Positions 1 to 5,181 of a stretch of DNA of 6,186 bases are shown one piece after another. Positions within the stretch are counted from its first letter, which is position 1. The number at the start of each line of letters is the position of its first letter. Location of the stretch: positions 1 to 6,186 of the forward strand of contig LVBC01000182.1 in the NCBI GenBank assembly GCA_001604265.1, given 5' to 3'. The DNA comes from Spirochaetales bacterium Spiro_01. GTDB lineage: Bacteria; Spirochaetota; Spirochaetia; Sphaerochaetales; Sphaerochaetaceae. Under the pieces are notes generated by a model. That model saw only the letters and a program-made list of their open reading frames with translations. It was not told the DNA's origin and searched no databases. Position numbers and translations under genes: made by a program.

Positions 1-554
1 TCGAGGGCCGATACCGGCTCGTCACATACGATGAACTTCGGATTCAATGCAAGGACACGGCCGATGCCGACTCTCTGCCTTCTTCCACCATCCAGCTCAT
101 GTGGATAGCTGTTCACAAGGCGAGGGGCGATACCGACGAGATCCATGACCTCTGCGACTCTCTTCTCAAGACCTGCCTTGTCCCTCCTGTCGAAGGCCTT
201 CTGGATCAGAAGGCTCTCGCTGATGGTCTGGCCAACGGTCATTCTCGGATTGAGAGATGCAAACGGATCCTGGAAGATGATCTGCATCTCCTTCCTGTAT
301 GGCTTCATCTGCTTCGGCTTCAGGTCCGTGATGTCCTTTCCTTCGAAGAAGACTCTTCCATCTGTCGGCTCGTGGAGCTTCAGGATGGTCCTTCCGAGAG
401 TGGACTTTCCACAGCCTGATTCTCCTACGACACCCAGGGTCGTACCCTCATTGAGCGTGAATGAGACATCATCGACTGCGTGGAGAGTTCCTCCTGGTGT
501 CTGGAAATACTTCTTTAGATGCTCGACACGGAGCAGTTCCTTCTTCTCTTCCAT
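1..554 (-). CDS. oppF: Oligopeptide/dipeptide ABC transporter ATPase, OppF/DppF type (3' end beyond window)
   Basis: One of the two cytoplasmic ATPases that power peptide import through the OppBC channel. I read it directly from the minus strand: ATG at 554, then 184 codons open to the window edge. About 185 of the usual 310-330 residues are present. Visible parts are Walker A GESGCGKST (residues 44-52), Q-loop Q95 in IIFQDP, the family stretch SLNPRMTVGQ, signature LDGGRRQR (154-161) and Walker B FIVCDEP (174-180), followed by the start of the D-loop. The signature is unusual: Asp replaces the Ser of LSGGQ. I recall this LDGGR form from other OppF-like ATPases, so it need not mean loss of function. 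The start overlaps the oppD stop by one base (TAATG), with GGAGG seven bases upstream inside oppD, which suggests translational coupling. The H-loop and the C-terminal oligopeptide-binding extension are not visible. The OppF rather than DppF label rests on gene order; the substrate is not determined. Confidence 0.93.
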   Translation of the reverse strand, partial: MEEKKELLRVEHLKKYFQTPGGTLHAVDDVSFTLNEGTTLGVVGESGCGKSTLGRTILKLHEPTDGRVFFEGKDITDLKPKQMKPYRKEMQIIFQDPFASLNPRMTVGQTISESLLIQKAFDRRDKAGLEKRVAEVMDLVGIAPRLVNSYPHELDGGRRQRVGIGRVLALNPKFIVCDEPVSAL

Positions 555-1525
555 TACTTCTCCTCCGTCATGAAGCATCTGCACATATGGCCACCAGAAA
601 GCTCTCTGAGCTCAGGATGCTCGCTCTCGCACCTTTCAGTTGCCCACTGGCATCTTGGACTGAACTTGCAGCCCTTTGGAAGGTTGGTAGGATCCGGCAT
701 CATGCCCTTGATAGGATTCAACCTGTCCACATCCACAGCCAGAGATGGCAGGGAGCCGAGCAGACCCTGTGTATATGGGTGCCTGGTCTCCTTGAATATC
801 TGATGCAGGTCACCCTCCTCGACAATTTCGCCAGCGTACATGATGGCGACTCTGTCGCAGGTCTGTGCAACTACACCAAGGTCGTGAGTAATAAGGAGCA
901 TCGAGGTATTCAGCTTCTTCTTCAGTGCCCTGATCATATCGAGTACCTGGGCCTGGATCGTAACATCGAGGGCAGTGGTCGGTTCGTCTGCGATGAGCAG
1001 CTTGGGGTTGCAGGCAAGTGCAATTGCGATGATGACCCTCTGCTTCATGCCACCGGAGAACTGGTGCGGATACTCATTCGCTCTGTCGCGTGAGATTCCG
1101 ACAAGCTCCAGCATCTGGCAGGCCCTCTCCCAGGCCTCGCTCTTCTTCATCTCGGGGTTGTGGGTCCTGACTACCTCCTCGATCTGGAAGCCGACTGTGA
1201 GGACAGGATTCAGGCTGGTCATGGGATCCTGGAAGATCATGCTGATCGACTGGCCCCTTACCTTGAGCATCTCCTGTGCGCTTATCTTCAGCAGGTCCCT
1301 TCCCTCGAAGAAGACCTCTCCACTCTTTATCTTTCCTGGTGGATCCGGAACAAGGCGCATGATGCCTCTTGCAAGCGTGGTCTTGCCTGCTCCGGTCTCA
1401 CCTACAAGACCGAGGGTCTCACCATCCTTAAGCGAGAGTGTTACACCGTTCAGAGCATGGACGTTTCCATCATCGGTCTCGTAGTTTATTACAAGATTCT
1501 TTACTTCAAGTAGATTGTTATCCAT
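554..1525 (-). CDS. oppD: Oligopeptide/dipeptide ABC transporter ATPase, OppD/DppD type
   Basis: Partner ATPase of OppF, 323 residues, the usual full length. Motifs in order: Walker A GETGAGKTT (42-50), Q-loop Q99 (MIFQDP), signature FSGGMKQR (156-163), Walker B LLIADEP (176-182), D-loop TALD, and H-loop His214 (ITHDLG). After the ATPase core comes the C-terminal extension typical of Opp/Dpp ATPases, with the HPYTQGLL motif near 249-256 and a cysteine group at 286, 292, 299 and 315 (plus 317). In DppD-type proteins this arrangement binds a [4Fe-4S] cluster. ATG at 1525 is supported by AGGAG seven bases upstream, which overlaps the oppC stop codon; only nine bases separate the two genes. The stop TAA overlaps the oppF start. 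Together with OppF it should form the ATPase heterodimer on the inner face of the membrane. Confidence 0.96.
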   Translation of the reverse strand: MDNNLLEVKNLVINYETDDGNVHALNGVTLSLKDGETLGLVGETGAGKTTLARGIMRLVPDPPGKIKSGEVFFEGRDLLKISAQEMLKVRGQSISMIFQDPMTSLNPVLTVGFQIEEVVRTHNPEMKKSEAWERACQMLELVGISRDRANEYPHQFSGGMKQRVIIAIALACNPKLLIADEPTTALDVTIQAQVLDMIRALKKKLNTSMLLITHDLGVVAQTCDRVAIMYAGEIVEEGDLHQIFKETRHPYTQGLLGSLPSLAVDVDRLNPIKGMMPDPTNLPKGCKFSPRCQWATERCESEHPELRELSGGHMCRCFMTEEK

Positions 1526-1534
1526 ATCCTGCTC

Positions 1535-2434
1535 CTAGTTCTTGAGACGTGGGTCAAGCGCATCTCTCAGGCCATCGCCCATGATGTTCAGAGAGAGGAT
1601 GGTAAGCATGATTCCAAGCCCAGGGATGACTGTAAGGTGCCAGCCTTCTCTGATGTAGGAACGGGCATTGGAGAGCATGGATCCCCACTCCGGAGTCGGT
1701 GGCTGGATGCCAAGACCGAGGAATGAAAGACCTGCGACAGAAAGGATTGCACCGGCAACGCCGAGTGTTGCCTGGACGATGAGAGGTGCAAGGCTGTTCG
1801 GGATGATGTACTTGAAGATGATCCTGAAGTCACTTGCTCCCAGGGCCCTTGCGGCCTCGACGAACTCCTGGTCCTTTACTGTAAGGACGCTTGCCCTTAC
1901 TGTTCTTGCAAAGGTAGGAATATAGGATATTGCGATTGCTATGAGTACGTTTGTAAGACTGGTACCCAGTGCAGCGACGATCGCAGTTGCCAGCAGCATC
2001 GACGGGATCGCCAGAAGGATATCCATGAATCTCATGATCACATTGTCCGTTGCCTTGCCATAGTAGCCTGCGACGGCACCGAGCGTTCCTCCTATCACAG
2101 TTGCGATTGCGATTGCGAAGGTTCCCATGAAGAGCGAGTATCTGGTTGCCCAGAGCATCCTGAGGAAGATGTCCCTGCCGAACTCGTCGAGGCCGAAGAT
2201 ATGATCCTTCGATGGCCCCTTGAAGCGCATCCTGAGATTCTGCTTGATGACATATGCATCGTAGAATGACTTGTGCGTTACCAGATCGATAACGATCGTT
2301 GAAATTGCTATGCAGAATAGAAGAAGGATGAAGATCATACCGACGATTGCCAGCTTGTCCTTCTTCAGTCTTCTCCAGGTCTCGACCCATAGAGACCTCT
2401 GCTTTGGATTTGAGGTTGCTTCTACTGTCTTCAT
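1535..2434 (-). CDS. oppC: Peptide ABC transporter permease, OppC/DppC type
   Basis: One of the two integral membrane subunits that form the peptide channel; 299 residues, normal for the family. A basic cytoplasmic N-terminus (residues 1-28) leads into a first membrane segment at about 29-51. The OppC-specific loop follows, with GLDEFGRDIFLR at 81-92. Further hydrophobic segments lie around 102-124, 138-157, 162-178, 216-240 and 268-288. The cytoplasmic coupling motif of binding-protein-dependent permeases, EAARALGASDFRIIFKYIIP, is at 193-212 and should contact an ATPase. The ending DALDPRLKN is typical. Its ATG (2434-2432) overlaps the oppB stop by four bases (ATGA), a sign of translational coupling. 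No missing domain or frame disruption is apparent. Confidence 0.96.
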   Translation of the reverse strand: MKTVEATSNPKQRSLWVETWRRLKKDKLAIVGMIFILLLFCIAISTIVIDLVTHKSFYDAYVIKQNLRMRFKGPSKDHIFGLDEFGRDIFLRMLWATRYSLFMGTFAIAIATVIGGTLGAVAGYYGKATDNVIMRFMDILLAIPSMLLATAIVAALGTSLTNVLIAIAISYIPTFARTVRASVLTVKDQEFVEAARALGASDFRIIFKYIIPNSLAPLIVQATLGVAGAILSVAGLSFLGLGIQPPTPEWGSMLSNARSYIREGWHLTVIPGLGIMLTILSLNIMGDGLRDALDPRLKN

Positions 2435-3402
2435 ACCTTGACCCTCTTGCTTGCGTTTGCCTTCTTGTACTGACTCTTGATTCTAGGGTCGACGAAGGCG
2501 TAGATGATATCGACTATGAGATTGACGATCGAGAACATCATGGCGAGGAAGACCGTAGCTCCCAGGACCATCGGAATGTCCTTGCTGTTGATGGATTCGA
2601 CCATAAGTCGTCCAAGACCCGGCCAGGAGAATATCGTTTCGGTGAGCATAGCTCCTCCGAGGAGGACGCCGAACTGCAGACCTACTGCAGTGACGATAGG
2701 AATCATCGCATTTCTCAGCATGTGGCGTCTTGTGATCTCACCCTCGGCAACACCCTTTGCACGTGCCGTGGAGATATAGTCCTGGCGTATTACCTCGAGC
2801 ATCGAGGAACGTGTCATTCTGGCAACGGTTGCCGCAACACCGGTTCCGAGTGTCAGTGCAGGAAGCACAAGGCTTCTGAGAAGTGGAATGAAGCCCTGCC
2901 CCATGCCCTGGGAGGGAAGCCAGCCAAGCTTGAGTGCAAAGAGAAGTGAGAGAAGGAGACCCAGCCAGAAGTTCGGCATCGAGACACCTATCAGGGAGAG
3001 TACCATGGAGATGTTGTCCAGCTTCGTGTACTGCTTCTTGGCCGAAATGATGCCAACGGGAATACCGATTGCAAGCGCAACTAGGATACCTGCAATTGCA
3101 AGCACGACGGTATTCGGGAACTTGTCTATGATCTGCGGCCATACAGGGATTCTGTTCCTGTAAGAGATGCCAAGGTCGCCATGGATCAGATCCCAGAGGA
3201 AGTTTCCGTAACGGACGACAAGCGGCTTGTTGAGTCCAAGCTCCACCCTCATCGCCTCTAGGGCCTCGGCAGTTGCCTGGTCACCAAGGATGACTGCAGC
3301 AGGATCGCCAGGAGTGAGGCTCATGATGAAGAATACGATGAAGGTAACTCCTATGAGAATTGGAATCATCAAAAGCAGACGCTTAAGAATGTATTTCCAC
3401 AT
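2431..3402 (-). CDS. oppB: Peptide ABC transporter permease, OppB/DppB type
   Basis: The other channel-forming permease and the first gene of the transporter operon; 323 residues, full length. The N-terminus WKYILKRLLLMIPILIGVTF is the hallmark of this family, and the first membrane segment spans about residues 9-29. Then come the TPGDPA motif (30-35) and a periplasmic region with HGDLGISY (74-81). Hydrophobic segments follow near 98-120, 132-160, 177-195, 233-255 and 276-304. The coupling loop reads DYISTARAKG (208-217). The C-terminus YAFVDPRIK is typical, followed by a short basic tail. ATG at 3402 has AGGAGA six bases upstream, so the start is firm. It is preceded by a 263-bp AT-rich gap holding a candidate promoter and operator, and the upstream peptidase gene ends at a terminator, so oppB probably opens its own transcript. 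Confidence 0.96.
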   Translation of the reverse strand: MWKYILKRLLLMIPILIGVTFIVFFIMSLTPGDPAAVILGDQATAEALEAMRVELGLNKPLVVRYGNFLWDLIHGDLGISYRNRIPVWPQIIDKFPNTVVLAIAGILVALAIGIPVGIISAKKQYTKLDNISMVLSLIGVSMPNFWLGLLLSLLFALKLGWLPSQGMGQGFIPLLRSLVLPALTLGTGVAATVARMTRSSMLEVIRQDYISTARAKGVAEGEITRRHMLRNAMIPIVTAVGLQFGVLLGGAMLTETIFSWPGLGRLMVESINSKDIPMVLGATVFLAMMFSIVNLIVDIIYAFVDPRIKSQYKKANASKRVKV

Positions 3403-3427
3403 TTGGATTCTCCTATTTGTAGTTTGT

Positions 3428-3464
3428 TCTTTCTCAGTGTTGAGTCATATGCTACTCAGAAAGA
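3428..3464 (-). promoter_or_regulatory. Candidate 5' UTR hairpin before oppB
   Basis: In the oppB leader, read on the minus strand, UCUUUCU (3464-3458) can pair perfectly with AGAAAGA (3434-3428). The 23-base interior can form a second small stem, GAGU with ACUC. The structure ends 14 bases before the AGGAGA ribosome-binding site at 3414-3409. The outer stem is A/U-rich, only seven base pairs long and has no U-tract, so it is not an intrinsic terminator. It could affect translation or mRNA stability, or be fortuitous. I do not recognise a known riboswitch. Confidence 0.3.
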
Positions 3465-3501
3465 CCACACTACTTCAATAAGATACGGACAATTTCTGAT
3501 T

Positions 3502-3531
3502 ATTATAACCCGATTTTTAACAATTATGTTA
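3502..3531 (-). promoter_or_regulatory. oppB: Candidate promoter for the oppBCDF operon
   Basis: A perfect TATAAT -10 box lies at 3507-3502 on the minus strand, which would place the transcript start near 3495 and give a leader of about 93 bases. No good -35 box sits at the right distance: the 17-bp position reads AACATA. There is also no TG extension before the -10. The -35 area is instead occupied by short dyads, described separately. A strong -10 with a weak -35 often means dependence on an activator; that is inference. It lies downstream of the terminator of the preceding gene, as an independent operon promoter should. Confidence 0.5.
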
Positions 3532-3541
3532 TCAAAATAAC
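3518..3541 (-). promoter_or_regulatory. Candidate operator: tandem overlapping dyads at the oppB -35 region
   Basis: The 24-bp stretch contains two overlapping perfect 5-bp inverted repeats on the minus strand: GTTAT-4-ATAAC (3541-3528) and TAACA-4-TGTTA (3531-3518). The central half-site is shared, so three half-sites recur about every 9-10 bp, near one helical turn. It covers and extends upstream from the expected -35 position of the TATAAT promoter. This is the place for an activator or a competing repressor. The region is AT-rich, so chance is possible, and I cannot name the regulator. Confidence 0.35.
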
Positions 3542-3572
3542 TGAAAAAATCTCAAAAATTGCTTCTTGCTAT

Positions 3573-3618
3573 AAAAAATTGTCCCATCATGAACTGTTTC
3601 CAGTCCAGAACGGGACAA
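3573..3618 (-). terminator. Strong intrinsic terminator after the M55 peptidase gene
   Basis: On the minus strand an 18-base arm (3618-3601) pairs with 3596-3579 in 17 of 18 positions, counting three G-U pairs; the one mismatch is C/U. The loop is GAAA, a very stable tetraloop, and the base of the stem is UUGUCCC with GGGACAA. Six U residues follow immediately (3578-3573). It begins 47 bases after the peptidase stop codon. On the plus strand there is no T-run after the stem, so it acts in one direction only. It should separate the peptidase transcript from the oppB operon. Confidence 0.9.
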
Positions 3619-3665
3619 CTTTGATGGATTTGACTACTGATGCCAACGTCCCAATGGAAAGGAAA

Positions 3666-4505
3666 TCAGCGGTAGTTGTTGAACTTGCCTCCGAGCTGTG
3701 CCATGCAGAGGACCATGTGCATGATCTCGGTGAAGTCGTCGTTGGTATATGTAAGTGTTCTTCCTGCAGTTCTCTTGACACCTGGGATCATCTCGAGCTG
3801 GTCTGCCATGACTGTGGTCATTACATCGATCTCGAGGGTGGTCGGCTTTCCAGCAAGAACGCACTTTGCTGTACCGTTCTCGACCATTGCACAGGCCTCC
3901 TTCACTGCAGCGCGGAAGACAGGCTCGAGCTTGCCTGGGCTGTAGAGCTTTGCGGAGTATCTGCCAAGGCCCTCCTTGGTGCGGACATATGCAGGCCTGA
4001 GCTCTGTGGCCTTCAGCTCCTCTTCGAGCTTGTCGTCACCGGCAACGAAGGTAAGAGGGACACCGAGGGAGGCAGCATAGTAGCTGTTGAGCTCGACCTC
4101 GCCGACTTCTACGCCGTTGATCCTTGCATTGTAGATTGCAGAGCTGCTGTAGGAGTGGTCCATGAGTGCATTCCAGGTTCCGATCATGCCGTGGTAGCCA
4201 ACGAGCATCAGCATATCGTAGGAGGAGTCGAGGTCGGCAAGCATGTAGTCCTGTCTTGGATAACCCTTGATCAGATATACTCTCGGGTCGTTGTAGACAC
4301 CATATGGGAGATTCTCGCCTCTTGCATGGGAGTCGCAGATGCAGACCTCTTCGAGTTCTGGATGCAGCTTGAAAAGCTCATCGAGAATCCAATCCAGTTC
4401 ACGGATATATGCCTTTCCTGTGCAGGAAGGATCTGTAGTCATCTCATTCCAGCTGACAAGTCCGGAAAGACCCTCTGTATCAAGGCTGATAAATACTTTC
4501 TTCAT
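3666..4505 (-). CDS. dppA: M55-family D-aminopeptidase, DppA-like
   Basis: A 279-residue zinc peptidase of the family of Bacillus subtilis DppA, which removes N-terminal D-amino acids (notably D-Ala) from short peptides. It has no signal peptide, so it should be cytoplasmic. The family residues are all present: Asp9 and Glu11 in ISLDTEG (equivalent to DppA Asp8/Glu10), His60 in CDSHARGEN, His105 in GYHGMIGT, His117 in MDHSYS (matching the DppA catalytic His115) and Glu136 in NGVEVGEVELN. Length matches the family. ATG at 4505 has AGAGGT about six bases upstream, and MKKVFISLDTEG is the normal N-terminus. It has its own promoter and a strong terminator, and lies just before the oppBCDF operon on the same strand. 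This resembles the order in the B. subtilis dpp locus and suggests that imported peptides with D-residues, such as cell-wall fragments, are its substrates. Other M55 members prefer different peptides, so exact specificity is uncertain. Confidence 0.93.
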   Translation of the reverse strand: MKKVFISLDTEGLSGLVSWNEMTTDPSCTGKAYIRELDWILDELFKLHPELEEVCICDSHARGENLPYGVYNDPRVYLIKGYPRQDYMLADLDSSYDMLMLVGYHGMIGTWNALMDHSYSSSAIYNARINGVEVGEVELNSYYAASLGVPLTFVAGDDKLEEELKATELRPAYVRTKEGLGRYSAKLYSPGKLEPVFRAAVKEACAMVENGTAKCVLAGKPTTLEIDVMTTVMADQLEMIPGVKRTAGRTLTYTNDDFTEIMHMVLCMAQLGGKFNNYR

Positions 4506-4521
4506 TCGATACCTCTTTGAA

Positions 4522-4635
4522 AATATGTTGGAAATACGCTGGTTTTAATTTATACCCCTCGGCACCGTCTTGTAAAGAACCATCAGGGTCTTAATGTCCA
4601 CTCAGTGCTTCTCTACTATATTATTCCAACATATT
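4522..4635. repeat. 12-bp inverted repeat bracketing the peptidase promoter
   Basis: AATATGTTGGAA at 4522-4533 is exactly complementary to TTCCAACATATT at 4624-4635; the arm centres are 102 bp apart. The promoter of the M55 gene (4549-4576) lies between them. One arm falls about 10-20 bases into the predicted 5' UTR, just before the ribosome-binding site; the other is about 50 bp upstream of the -35. By simple base-frequency reasoning a 12-bp match of this kind is unlikely by chance in a 222-bp spacer (order of 0.001-0.002), although AT bias raises that. A pair of operators for one regulator, perhaps with looping, would fit; no regulator is identified. Confidence 0.5.
4549..4576 (-). promoter_or_regulatory. 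dppA: Sigma-70-type promoter of the M55 peptidase gene
   Basis: On the minus strand TTTACA (4576-4571, against consensus TTGACA) is followed by 16 bases and TATAAA (4554-4549, against TATAAT). Transcription would start near 4541-4542, giving a leader of about 36 bases with an AGAGGT ribosome-binding site. Each box matches consensus at five of six positions with good spacing. The preceding gene pair ends at 4728 with no visible terminator, so read-through could also contribute. Confidence 0.65.
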
Positions 4636-4688
4636 CCGGCCATGGACACTGCATCCCAGTTGACTTGCTATCCCATCTCCAGAAGGCT

Positions 4689-4700
4689 TCTTCATGAAGA
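4689..4700. repeat. 12-bp perfect palindrome, TCTTCATGAAGA
   Basis: A perfect dyad in the spacer between the small hypothetical gene and the M55 promoter, 28 bases past the stop of the former. There is no loop and no adjacent T-run on either strand, so it is not a terminator. It might be a protein-binding site or chance; nothing else supports a role. Confidence 0.2.
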
Positions 4701-4727
4701 GCACTGCACAATTCAGCCTGCAATCTT

Positions 4728-5177
4728 CTATGTAGAAAAGGAAGGGGAAGCAGATTTACGGCACGCACTCGAATCGAGGTACTGATATATGAGTTCCTCT
4801 CCCAGCTGCTGATCAGATGGTTGCGCTGCGTCTATTGCCAGCAGCAGCTCGCAGAGGGAATATGTATCCTGTTCCGGATAGTCGTGGTAGAGTCTTTCGA
4901 CTATCTTCCACCTCTCTATCACATAGACGCCATTGTCGCCGTTGGCAGTATCGAGGCGTTCATACAGGTCTATTCCCACAGACAGACCATCGGGGCCGAA
5001 GAAGTTCGCGATTATCTGGCAGAGCCTTGCCCAGCCATAGCAGTCCCTTTCAGGTGGCCTTATGTCGGCCAAAATGCAGTATGCAAGGAAGGCCTCCACG
5101 CTGTCCCTTCCTCCATTCCAGTGGAGGTACACTCCAATCTTCTTCTCTCTTGTAGTTATAACAGCCCTGTTTCCCAT
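4728..5177 (-). CDS. Small conserved protein of unknown function (MGNRAVITT family)
   Basis: 149 residues, soluble, with no signal peptide or membrane segment. I recognise the N-terminal pattern MGNRAVITT, then GVYLHWNGGRDSVEAFL (15-31), YGWARLCQIIANFFG (47-61) and NGDNGVYVIERW (79-90). They recall a set of bacterial hypothetical proteins, mostly from Firmicutes as I remember it, with no assigned function. The first half is rich in Trp, Asn, Gly and charged residues, which suggests a conserved binding or active surface. The tail after about residue 137 is Ser-rich and looks variable. An in-frame TTG at 5189 would add four residues, but ATG at 5177 is preferred. It gives the MGNRAV start, and GGGTGAT just upstream resembles the 3' part of a Shine-Dalgarno site and overlaps the stop codon of the previous gene. 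Four bases separate the two genes, so translation is probably coupled. I assign no function. Confidence 0.8.
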   Translation of the reverse strand: MGNRAVITTREKKIGVYLHWNGGRDSVEAFLAYCILADIRPPERDCYGWARLCQIIANFFGPDGLSVGIDLYERLDTANGDNGVYVIERWKIVERLYHDYPEQDTYSLCELLLAIDAAQPSDQQLGEELIYQYLDSSACRKSASPSFST

Positions 5178-5181
5178 AGCA

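Noticed and set aside
3490..3504. CodY-like box overlapping the oppB -10 (about 11 of 15 positions of AATTTTCWGAAAATT)
   Set aside because: CodY controls dpp in B. subtilis, so this was tempting. Four mismatches in AT-rich DNA are close to background, and the organism is not known to have CodY.
3612..3653. Possible antiterminator: GGGAC at 3652-3648 (minus strand) could pair with the 5' arm of the terminator
   Set aside because: Only five base pairs, against a 17-pair terminator stem; it is too weak to compete.
3579..4520. Long plus-strand reading frame (313 codons) antisense to the M55 gene
   Set aside because: It overlaps a gene with all expected catalytic residues, shows no recognisable motif and begins inside the terminator hairpin. 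It is a by-product of codon bias on the other strand. The other long plus-strand frames over the opp genes fail for the same reason.
4594..4785. Plus-strand reading frame of 63 codons in and beyond the spacer
   Set aside because: No ribosome-binding site, part of it is antisense to the small conserved gene, and the protein has no recognisable feature.
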